Positions 22,294 through 29,058 of a DNA stretch of 37,309 nucleotides are shown here, piece after piece. The notes under the pieces are model-generated. The model did no database searches, had not been told where the DNA came from, and saw nothing but the letters and a program-made list of their open reading frames with translations. A program made the translations under genes and the position numbers. This DNA is from JAVBLQ01 sp031553435. GTDB lineage: Bacteria; Bacteroidota; Bacteroidia; Bacteroidales; Azobacteroidaceae. The first letter of the stretch is position 1. The number at the start of each line of letters is the position of its first letter. The stretch covers positions 1-37,309 of the forward strand of contig JAVBLQ010000123.1 of assembly GCA_031553435.1 (NCBI GenBank), read 5' to 3'.

Positions 22294-23679
22294 ATGTCAC
22301 TTATCAAATCAATCTCCGGCATACGGGGAACCATCGGTGGAAAAGCGGGAGAAGGTCTTTCTCCGCTTGATGTGGTAAAGTTTACAGCAGCCTACGCCAC
22401 TTTGATTCAATCAAAAAAGAAAACAAATTCCAATAAGATAATTGTCGGAAGAGATGCCCGCATTTCCGGCGAAATGGTAAAAAGCCTGGTAACCGGCACA
22501 TTGACCGGAATGGGATTCGATGTGGTAGATATTGATCTGGCCACAACTCCTACTACCGAATTAGCTGTTTCAATGGAAAAAGCTGCCGGAGGAATTATCC
22601 TTACAGCCAGCCACAACCCCAAACAATGGAATGCGCTTAAACTGCTGAATGAAAAAGGCGAATTCCTGAATGCGGCAGAAGGTCTTGAAATTCTCAATAT
22701 TGCAGAAAAAGAAGATTTCGACTTTGCTCCGGTCGATAAGTTGGGGAAAGTTATCACAGATACATCCTACAATCAAAAACACATTGATCATGTGCTTGGT
22801 CTTGATTTGGTAGATGTACAAGCTATTAGAAATGCAAAGTTCAAGGTAGCCATTGACTGTGTTAATTCTGTGGGGGGAATTGTTCTTCCTGCCTTATTAG
22901 AAGCCTTGGGAGTGGAAAATGTTATTGGAATCAATTGTGATCCGACAGGACATTTCGCTCATAATCCGGAACCGCTTCCCGAACATCTGACCGAAATTTC
23001 GGCATTAATGAAAGACGCCAAAGCCGATGTGGGCTTTGTTGTGGACCCGGATGTTGACCGTTTGGCCATCATTTGTGAAGATGGCAATATGTTTGGCGAA
23101 GAATATACTTTGGTCGCCATCTCTGATTACATCTTAAAACATACTCCCGGAAATACTGTTTCCAATTTGAGTTCTACCCGGGCGCTTCGTGATGTTACAC
23201 GGAAATATGGCTGCGAGTACAATGCTGCTGCTGTAGGAGAAGTCAACGTCGTAGAAAAAATGAAAGCTACCAACGCCGTTATCGGCGGAGAAGGAAACGG
23301 CGGAGTTATTTATCCTGCCAGCCATTATGGCCGCGATGCATTGGTTGGAATAGCATTATTCCTGACTCATCTGGCAAAAGAAAAGAAAAAGGTGAGCGAG
23401 CTTCGCGCCATCTATCCTCCATATTTTATTGCTAAACAAAAAGTAGAGTTGACTCCGGATATCAATGTAGATGCTATACTGGAATCTGTGAAAAACAAAT
23501 TCTCAGCTTACGAAATCAATGATATCGATGGAGTAAAAATAGATTTTCCTGATAAATGGGCGCATTTGCGTAAATCAAATACAGAACCAATTATCCGCAT
23601 TTACTCAGAAGCTTCAACTATGGAAGATGCTGAAAAACTGGGAGCGGAATTGATTGAGGTGATTAAAAAGATGAAGTAA
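22294..23679 (+). CDS. glmM: Phosphoglucosamine mutase (alpha-D-phosphohexomutase family)
   Basis: The enzyme should convert glucosamine-6-phosphate to glucosamine-1-phosphate for UDP-GlcNAc and cell-wall synthesis. The 461-residue chain shows all four phosphohexomutase signatures: the phosphoserine loop ILTASHNPKQWNALK (Ser106), the metal-binding loop VDPDVDRLAI (about 247-256), the sugar-binding loop GGEGNGGVIYP and the phosphate-binding loop RKSNTEPIIRIY near the C-terminus. Annotation as glmM follows the usual Bacteroidales assignment and the GEGNGG loop; a phosphomannomutase activity cannot be excluded from sequence alone. It is probably cotranscribed with the lipoprotein gene upstream. 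No clear terminator follows; the next 295 nt hold only the crp promoter and an A-rich hairpin. Confidence 0.85.
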   Translation: MSLIKSISGIRGTIGGKAGEGLSPLDVVKFTAAYATLIQSKKKTNSNKIIVGRDARISGEMVKSLVTGTLTGMGFDVVDIDLATTPTTELAVSMEKAAGGIILTASHNPKQWNALKLLNEKGEFLNAAEGLEILNIAEKEDFDFAPVDKLGKVITDTSYNQKHIDHVLGLDLVDVQAIRNAKFKVAIDCVNSVGGIVLPALLEALGVENVIGINCDPTGHFAHNPEPLPEHLTEISALMKDAKADVGFVVDPDVDRLAIICEDGNMFGEEYTLVAISDYILKHTPGNTVSNLSSTRALRDVTRKYGCEYNAAAVGEVNVVEKMKATNAVIGGEGNGGVIYPASHYGRDALVGIALFLTHLAKEKKKVSELRAIYPPYFIAKQKVELTPDINVDAILESVKNKFSAYEINDIDGVKIDFPDKWAHLRKSNTEPIIRIYSEASTMEDAEKLGAELIEVIKKMK

Positions 23680-23924
23680 ATATATTGTCCATTAACTCTT
23701 CTACTTGTTTACTTAGCATAGGATTTAGAGTTTAAGGAATGAATGAATAATTTTGTGCAGTAATATAGAAAATAATTCAGATGGCAATCGCAATAAAAAG
23801 TATTCCTATTCTAACAGGAAAAAAAATATACATTTCATCCGAATGACTGCTCATTATCAACAAGGCTAATGTACTACGATCTTATTCAAATAAAACAATC
23901 ATAAAGTAGAGGGTGTTGTCTGAA

Positions 23925-23956
23925 TTTGGATTTTGGGGTAAAGATTTATATTTTTG
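23925..23956 (+). promoter_or_regulatory. Bacteroidota promoter for the Crp/Fnr regulator
   Basis: TTTG (23925-23928), a 20-nt spacer, then TATTTTTG (23949-23956). The -7 box overlaps the upstream in-frame TTG (23954), which supports translation from the ATG at 23975. Confidence 0.7.
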
Positions 23957-23974
23957 TTGATAATTAATGACTTT

Positions 23975-24649
23975 ATGGACTATACCGCTTTATCCAGAAT
24001 CCCCCTTTTTAATTCTCTGGAAGAAAAAGAAATTTCCAGGATCTTCTTCGAATTAAAAATCAAAGAAACAACTTTTAAGAAAGATGATCTTCTGGCTTTA
24101 CAGGATGAACCTTGTAACAGGCTGATCCTATTACTTTCCGGAAGTGTGAAAGGAGAGATGATCGATCCTTCCGGACGGATGATCAAAGTAGAAGATATTT
24201 ATGCCCCCAATCCTTTGGCTATTTTGTTTTTGTTCGGACAAAACAATCGTTTCCCTGTACAGGTAACAGCCCGTGAAGATGTTTCGGCGCTGGTTATTTC
24301 CAAACAATCCGTGCTCCGGATGTTGAGTATGAACGAAACATTGTTGAAAAACTACCTGGATATTTCTGCCGGTTTTGCTTCCCGGCTCAGCCAGAAACTG
24401 CATTTTATGTCTTTCCGGACTATACGGCAAAAATTAGCTATGTACATCCTGAATCTTTCTAAAATGACGCAGTCAGATTCGGTGGAATTAGATAAGACAA
24501 AAAGCGCTTTGGCGGAATACTTTGGCGTTTCCCGTCCTTCATTGGAACGGGAGCTTACCAAAATGCAACAAGACGGCTTGATTATCAACAATAAAAAGAA
24601 AATCGAGATAAAAAACAAAAAAGAACTTGTCCGGTTGATTCATCTTTAA
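23975..24649 (+). CDS. Crp/Fnr family regulator, HcpR-like (nitrosative stress/nitrite reduction)
   Basis: The 224-residue protein has an N-terminal cyclic-nucleotide-binding-like beta domain (about 15-125; RLILLLSGSVKGEMID), a dimer helix (about 125-150) and a C-terminal Crp-type winged helix (LAEYFGVSRPSLERELTKMQQDGLI, about 175-200). The stretch MIKVEDIYAPNPLAILFLFG is like HcpR regulators, which control hcp and nrf genes in anaerobes. There is no Fnr-type N-terminal Cys cluster, so an iron-sulfur sensor is unlikely; haem or NO sensing is possible. It stands just before nrfHA, which it likely controls through the palindrome at 24654-24667. The ATG at 23975 is preferred over the TTG at 23954 because of the promoter position. 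Confidence 0.82.
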   Translation: MDYTALSRIPLFNSLEEKEISRIFFELKIKETTFKKDDLLALQDEPCNRLILLLSGSVKGEMIDPSGRMIKVEDIYAPNPLAILFLFGQNNRFPVQVTAREDVSALVISKQSVLRMLSMNETLLKNYLDISAGFASRLSQKLHFMSFRTIRQKLAMYILNLSKMTQSDSVELDKTKSALAEYFGVSRPSLERELTKMQQDGLIINNKKKIEIKNKKELVRLIHL

Positions 24650-24653
24650 TAAT

Positions 24654-24667
24654 GTAACATCGGTTAC
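24654..24667. promoter_or_regulatory. Candidate Crp/Fnr-type operator upstream of nrfH
   Basis: GTAAC-ATCG-GTTAC is a perfect 5+4+5 inverted repeat just after the regulator's stop codon and 118 nt before the nrfH start. Its form suits a Crp/Fnr-family dimer. A near -7 box (TTACTTTG, 24690-24697) follows. Confidence 0.5.
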
Positions 24668-24710
24668 TGTTTTTTTATATAAAAAATTTGTTACTTTGCA
24701 TTTGCGAATC

Positions 24711-24761
24711 TTTTTGGGTGCAAAGGAGCACAGTGCGGGGTGCACCTTGTGCCGTGTACCC
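24711..24761. repeat. GGGTGCA palindromic word repeat before nrfH
   Basis: GGGTGCA (24716-24722) pairs with TGTACCC (24755-24761), and GTGC/GCAC pairs occur inside (24733-24736 with 24742-24745). The arms are imperfect. The words match the GGTGCAC palindrome at 26906-27008 on the other side of nrfHA. It lies in the nrfH leader and could fold in the mRNA. Confidence 0.55.
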
Positions 24762-24785
24762 AATACTTAAATTAGACTAACTATC

Positions 24786-25370
24786 ATGAAAATGCTTCTA
24801 AGTTGGATTCCGAATAAATTAATCCTCCCTTTCTTTGTTGCCGGAGGATTACTGGCTGGTTTGGGAGCTTATGCCACATACATGTCGCGAGCGCATTCGT
24901 ATCTGTCGGATGATCCTTCTGCCTGCGTCAATTGCCATATCATGACTCCTTATTATCAATCGTGGAATCACAGTTCGCACGCCCGCTGGACGAATTGTAA
25001 CGATTGCCATGTCCCTCACAACAATGTTATTTCAAAATACGCATTCAAAGCCAAAGACGGTTTATATCACGCAGCTGTTTTCACCATGAGAGACGAACCC
25101 CAAGTGATCCGTCCGCGCGATGAAAGCAGCAACGTGATCATGGAAAACTGTATTCGTTGCCATACACAATTAAATACTGATTTTGTACAAACAGGAATGA
25201 TTACCTACACAGAAGCAAAAAACGGACAAGGAAAAGCCTGCTGGGATTGCCACACACAAGTTCCGCATACAAAAGTCAGCAATCTGGCATCTTCCCCGAA
25301 TGCCATTGTTCCCCTGCCGGAATCTCCTGTGCCGGATTGGTTGAAAAAAATGATGAAAGATAAACGATAA
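24786..25370 (+). CDS. nrfH: Cytochrome c nitrite reductase small subunit NrfH
   Basis: This membrane-anchored tetrahaem cytochrome of the NapC/NirT family takes electrons from menaquinol and passes them to NrfA. One N-terminal transmembrane helix (about 12-33) is followed by four CxxCH haem sites: CVNCH (from Cys47), CNDCH (71), CIRCH (122) and CWDCH (152). Length (194 residues) and haem number are normal for NrfH. The gene lies 12 nt before nrfA and the two form the standard nrfHA pair. Expression is probably under the adjacent Crp/Fnr-type regulator. Confidence 0.95.
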   Translation: MKMLLSWIPNKLILPFFVAGGLLAGLGAYATYMSRAHSYLSDDPSACVNCHIMTPYYQSWNHSSHARWTNCNDCHVPHNNVISKYAFKAKDGLYHAAVFTMRDEPQVIRPRDESSNVIMENCIRCHTQLNTDFVQTGMITYTEAKNGQGKACWDCHTQVPHTKVSNLASSPNAIVPLPESPVPDWLKKMMKDKR

Positions 25371-25382
25371 AACCCAAAAGAT

Positions 25383-26882
25383 ATGTTTGGAAAATTAACA
25401 GAAGCAATCAAGCGAAGACCCATCATCGGATGGGGGATATTTGCCTTTGTCATGGTAGCTGTATTTGTTCTGGGACTCCTTGCCGCCTCCATTACCGAGC
25501 GGAGATCAGAAATCGCTACATTATTCAATAATAAAAAAGTAAATATTGAAGGCATCGAATCCCGGAATGAAATCTGGGGAGAAAATTTTCCGCGCGAATA
25601 CAATACATGGAAAAAGACGGCCGACATGGATTTTCGCAGCAAGCATTTAGGAAATATGCAGGAAGATGTATTGGCAAGTCGTCCTGAAATGGTAGTGCTT
25701 TGGGCGGGATATGCTTTTGCCCAGGATTATTCGGCTCCGCGTGGACACATGCATGCGCTTGAGGATATGAGAGCTACTTTGCGTACCGGTTCGCCCGATG
25801 AAAATACGAAAGATATGCAACCTTCCACCTGTTGGACATGCAAAAGCCCGGATGTTCCACGCATGATGCATGAAGTAGGTATTGAAGCTTTTTATAAATC
25901 TCCGTGGAGTACTTTTGGCAGCCAGATTGTCAATCCGATCGGTTGTGCTGATTGCCACGATCCGAAGACCATGAATCTGACCATCACCCGTCCTGGACTG
26001 ATTGAAGCTTTCGAACGCCAGGGCAAGAATATTTCCGACGCCACGCCGCAAGATATGAGATCTTTGGTATGTGCTCAATGCCATGTCGAATATTTCTTCA
26101 AAGGTGATGGAAAATACCTTACTTTCCCTTGGGATGGAGGTATGACTGTTGAAGATATGGAAAAATACTACGACAATGCCGAGTATAAAGACTGGACACA
26201 TGCCGTAAGTCGTGCACCGATGCTGAAAGCGCAACATCCGGATTACGAAATATTTCTTCTGGGACCTCACGCCCAGCGTGGTTTGAGTTGTGCAGATTGC
26301 CACATGCCTTATATATCGGAGGGAGGAATTAAATATTCCAATCATCAGGTAATGAGTCCGTTGAAAAACATTTCGAGCACTTGTCAAACCTGTCATCGCG
26401 ACTCGGAAGAAAAACTTCGCAATTATGTCTATCAATATCAGGATAAAGCGCTGGAAATCCGGGACAGGATTGAAGAAGAATTATCGAAAGCGCATATCCT
26501 GGCAAAAGCCGCATGGGATAGTGGCGCAACAGAAAAAGAAATGGCTCCGGTATTGAAATTGCTTCGCCAGGCCCAGTGGCGTTGGGATTTTGCCGTAGCC
26601 TCTCATGGAGCCTCTTTTCATGCTCCGGTCGAAACCCAACGAATTCTGGCCCATAGTTTGGACAAATCATTACTGGCACAATTGGAAGTTCAAAAAGTAC
26701 TTTTTACTCATGGAGTAACAGATCCGACGATCCCCGATATTTCCACCAAAGATAAAGCTCAGGCTTATATCGGTTTGGATATGAAAACCATCAAAGACAA
26801 GAAAGCCAAATGGATGGAAACTGTGGTTCCCAAATGGATACAGGCGGCTAAGGATAATGGACGGTTGTTGAGTAGTAATTAA
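25383..26882 (+). CDS. nrfA: Ammonia-forming cytochrome c nitrite reductase NrfA
   Basis: NrfA reduces nitrite to ammonium with six electrons in the periplasm. The 499-residue chain starts with an uncleaved-looking signal/anchor helix (about 13-36). It has the diagnostic active-site haem motif CWTCK (150-154), in which Lys is the axial ligand, plus four CxxCH sites (CADCH, CAQCH, CADCH, CQTCH), giving five haems. Downstream residues GLSCADCHMPY and SNHQVMSPLKN are typical around haems 4 and 5 (distal His ligands). It is preceded by nrfH and followed by the two-part cytochrome c synthase, which would attach the haems. CxxCK haems need special lyases in some bacteria (NrfEFG or the dedicated CcsBA-type NrfI), so the linked genes make sense. 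Confidence 0.96.
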   Translation: MFGKLTEAIKRRPIIGWGIFAFVMVAVFVLGLLAASITERRSEIATLFNNKKVNIEGIESRNEIWGENFPREYNTWKKTADMDFRSKHLGNMQEDVLASRPEMVVLWAGYAFAQDYSAPRGHMHALEDMRATLRTGSPDENTKDMQPSTCWTCKSPDVPRMMHEVGIEAFYKSPWSTFGSQIVNPIGCADCHDPKTMNLTITRPGLIEAFERQGKNISDATPQDMRSLVCAQCHVEYFFKGDGKYLTFPWDGGMTVEDMEKYYDNAEYKDWTHAVSRAPMLKAQHPDYEIFLLGPHAQRGLSCADCHMPYISEGGIKYSNHQVMSPLKNISSTCQTCHRDSEEKLRNYVYQYQDKALEIRDRIEEELSKAHILAKAAWDSGATEKEMAPVLKLLRQAQWRWDFAVASHGASFHAPVETQRILAHSLDKSLLAQLEVQKVLFTHGVTDPTIPDISTKDKAQAYIGLDMKTIKDKKAKWMETVVPKWIQAAKDNGRLLSSN

Positions 26883-26905
26883 TAAATTGTGACCTAATTA
26901 AATGT

Positions 26906-27008
26906 TTTTGGGTGCACGATACGCGGTGCACGGTGCACGAATTGCTTACGCCTGATAATGCACTGCGTCTGATAAACCGACCGTGCACCGTGTACCGTGC
27001 ACCCAAAA
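26906..27008. repeat. GGTGCACGG palindrome between nrfA and the ResB-like gene
   Basis: The 28-nt arms 26906-26933 and 26981-27008 match at 26 of 28 positions (core TTTTGGGTGCACG, GGTGCACGG). A further GTGCACG copy extends the left arm. The central 47 nt show no clear gene. It makes a false N-terminal extension of the next gene if translation is taken from 26912. It may terminate or stabilise the nrfHA transcript. Confidence 0.7.
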
Positions 27009-27028
27009 GTGTCTGTATCGATTTCATC

Positions 27029-28288
27029 ATGAATATAACCAATCGAACATTCTGGCAATTCCCCTGGCAATACAAAGAAAGCATTGTTTTTGTCGGGGGA
27101 ATTGTCTGTGTAGGTTTTGCTTTGCAGTTAGCGATCGGAGCATTTAACTTCGAACTTCTGCGATGGCCGGTCAATATCCTCCTGGGAGGAATTATCCTGT
27201 TGTTTTTATTGCTTTTTTCAATTAAACGGAAAAGTCCATTTTATCTGTGGTTTTCCGGTGTTCCTTTGGCAGTTACGTTGATTGCCACATTGGTTATTCT
27301 GGGCATTATTATGGGATTGACTCCGCAAGTTATATCAGGAGGAATACACGATAATTTGCCTTCCCGTTTGGGCTTTACACGCATGACATCTGCATGGCCT
27401 TTTGTGTTGGTTTATTTTGTCACCTTACTCTCCCTTGGCGCACTGATTATCCGGCGAATATTCTCTTTTAAGATAAAAGACTATTCTTTTTTCCTGAATC
27501 ACATCGGATTATGGTTATTGCTTTTTTCCGCCGGCATGAGTGCATCAGATCTCAAACGCTATGTAATGCATATCCGGGAAGGAGAAACGGAATGGCGTGT
27601 ATATAATGATAGAAATGAAATATTGGATCTTCCCATTGCCATCGAACTCAACGATTTTTATATGGAAGAATATCCTCCTAAATTAACGGTGATCAATAGA
27701 GAAACAGGCGCTGTTCAACCTGAAAACAAACCCGGATATTTTCAGATCGAAGAAAAGCAACAGAAGGGAAATCTCGGAGGCTGGGATATCGTATTAAAAG
27801 AATATATTCATTCGGCTGTGCGTAACAGTGACAGTACCTATCGGGAAGTTCATATGCCCGGATCATCTCCGGCCGCCCGGATCAAGGCATTTAATCCTCA
27901 AACAGGAACACATGCAGAAGGTTGGGTTTGTTCGGGAAATATGTCTCAATTGTATAAGGTATTGAGTCTGGATGATCAATATTGTATTGCTATGACCCGT
28001 CCGGAACCTAAACGCTTTGTCTCGGATGTCAATGTTTTTTCGGAAGACGGACATCAGGGACATGCACTGCTGGAAGTCAACAAGCCATATAAACTCGGAC
28101 ATTGGATGTTGTATCAATATGGATATGACAACGAAGCCGGTAATTTATCTACCTATAGCAGTATCGAACTGGTTTACGATCCCTGGGTGGTTCCCGTCTA
28201 TGTTGGAATTGTTTTGCTTGCCCTCGGATCTATTTGTATGCTTTGGACCGGAAACAAAAGAAAGGAGGCTGATAATGACATGGAATGA
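27029..28288 (+). CDS. Cytochrome c biogenesis protein, ResB-like (NrfI N-terminal part)
   Basis: This 419-residue inner-membrane protein has four or five hydrophobic helices in its first 180 residues (ESIVFVGGIVCVGFALQLAIG, INILLGGIILLFLLLFSI, VTLIATLVILGIIMGL, FFLNHIGLWLLLFSAG), a large periplasmic loop (about 185-380) and a final helix (VVPVYVGIVLLALGSICMLW). This is the layout of ResB/Ccs1, the partner of CcsA in system II cytochrome c maturation, which carries haem to apocytochromes. The N-terminal helix arrangement and its place after nrfHA fit the ResB half of NrfI-type proteins. The ATG at 27029 is used, since upstream in-frame codons come from the palindrome. It overlaps the CcsA gene by 14 nt. 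Confidence 0.8.
   Translation: MNITNRTFWQFPWQYKESIVFVGGIVCVGFALQLAIGAFNFELLRWPVNILLGGIILLFLLLFSIKRKSPFYLWFSGVPLAVTLIATLVILGIIMGLTPQVISGGIHDNLPSRLGFTRMTSAWPFVLVYFVTLLSLGALIIRRIFSFKIKDYSFFLNHIGLWLLLFSAGMSASDLKRYVMHIREGETEWRVYNDRNEILDLPIAIELNDFYMEEYPPKLTVINRETGAVQPENKPGYFQIEEKQQKGNLGGWDIVLKEYIHSAVRNSDSTYREVHMPGSSPAARIKAFNPQTGTHAEGWVCSGNMSQLYKVLSLDDQYCIAMTRPEPKRFVSDVNVFSEDGHQGHALLEVNKPYKLGHWMLYQYGYDNEAGNLSTYSSIELVYDPWVVPVYVGIVLLALGSICMLWTGNKRKEADNDME
28262..28268 (+). promoter_or_regulatory. Strong Shine-Dalgarno sequence for ccsA
   Basis: AAGGAGG stands 6 nt before the ATG at 28275, inside the end of the ResB-like gene. Bacteroidota genes usually lack such sites, and the others in this window do. 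It decides the start among several upstream in-frame ATGs. Confidence 0.6.
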
Positions 28289-29054
28289 GTTTCTTTTTTT
28301 CGCAATTCCTGCCATTATATTTTGGATAAGCGCCGGAATATTGGTTTATACAAAAGGAAACAAATGGCTTCCGGAAGCGCTGATGATTGCCGGAATTCTT
28401 ATCTTCGCATCTTTCATTGCCGGATTATGGATCGGACAGGAGCGACCACCATTACGTACGATGGGTGAAACCCGGCTCTGGTACTCATTTTTCCTTTCAT
28501 TGGTAGGTTTCATTACTTATAAACATTGGAAATACCAATGGTTGCTCTCGTTCAGTAGTTTGGTAGCCTGTGTTTTTGTCTGCATTAATATTTTCAAACC
28601 TGAGATACATTCCAAAAACCTGATGCCGGCTTTGCAAAGCTACTGGTTTGTGCCGCATGTTACGGTATATATCCTCTCGTATGCCATGTTCGGAGCGGCA
28701 ACAATTGCTTCTTTTATTCAGCTACGCAAAATAAGTGATGGAACTCCTGAAAAAAACCTTTATCATCTGATGGATAATTTGATTTATGTCGGATTCGGGT
28801 TTCTCATGCTGGGAATGTTAATGGGATGTGTCTGGGCGAAAGAAGCCTGGGGACATTATTGGTCATGGGACCCGAAAGAAACCTGGGCTTTTGTGACGGC
28901 AGCAGCCTATCTCGTTTATATTCATGCAAGATTGCAGAAATACCATCCGCGATTTACACTCTGGACATTACCAATAGCATTTATTTTGCTGATGATTACA
29001 TGGATTGGGGTGAATTATCTGCCGGCGGCGCAAAATAGTATTCACACATATTAA
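28275..29054 (+). CDS. ccsA: Cytochrome c biogenesis protein CcsA/ResC (haem handling)
   Basis: The 259-residue membrane protein has about eight helices and the tryptophan-rich haem-binding WWD motif WGHYWSWDPKETWAF (about residues 196-210). Conserved His residues flank it (FVPHVTVYILSYA before, VYIHARLQ after). With the ResB-like protein it forms the system II synthase that attaches haem to CxxCH and probably the CxxCK site of NrfA. In epsilonproteobacteria and some Bacteroidota the two are fused; here they are separate, overlapping genes. The ATG at 28275 follows a strong AAGGAGG Shine-Dalgarno sequence (28262-28268), rare in this phylum. The gene ends 4 nt from the convergent CotH gene. 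Confidence 0.9.
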   Translation: MTWNEFLFFAIPAIIFWISAGILVYTKGNKWLPEALMIAGILIFASFIAGLWIGQERPPLRTMGETRLWYSFFLSLVGFITYKHWKYQWLLSFSSLVACVFVCINIFKPEIHSKNLMPALQSYWFVPHVTVYILSYAMFGAATIASFIQLRKISDGTPEKNLYHLMDNLIYVGFGFLMLGMLMGCVWAKEAWGHYWSWDPKETWAFVTAAAYLVYIHARLQKYHPRFTLWTLPIAFILLMITWIGVNYLPAAQNSIHTY

Positions 29055-29058
29055 ACAA

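Noticed and set aside
23680..23974. Small gene between glmM and the Crp/Fnr regulator
   Set aside because: No frame with a plausible start and composition was seen; only an A-rich hairpin near 23811-23828 and the regulator's promoter.
25647..26435. Long open frame on the minus strand (262 codons) opposite nrfA
   Set aside because: It is fully antisense to a well-supported pentahaem nrfA, has no recognisable domain, and its composition is that of a mirrored coding frame.
24711..27008. CRISPR array from GTGCAC repeats
   Set aside because: The repeats are palindromic word clusters without equal spacers, and no cas genes are present.
26912..27028. N-terminal extension of the ResB-like protein
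   Set aside because: The 39 extra residues are translated from the GGTGCAC palindrome and do not look like a membrane protein N-terminus; the ATG at 27029 starts a normal sequence.
28017..28274. Long upstream extension of CcsA
   Set aside because: It lies wholly inside the ResB-like gene in another frame; the Shine-Dalgarno and family length support the ATG at 28275.
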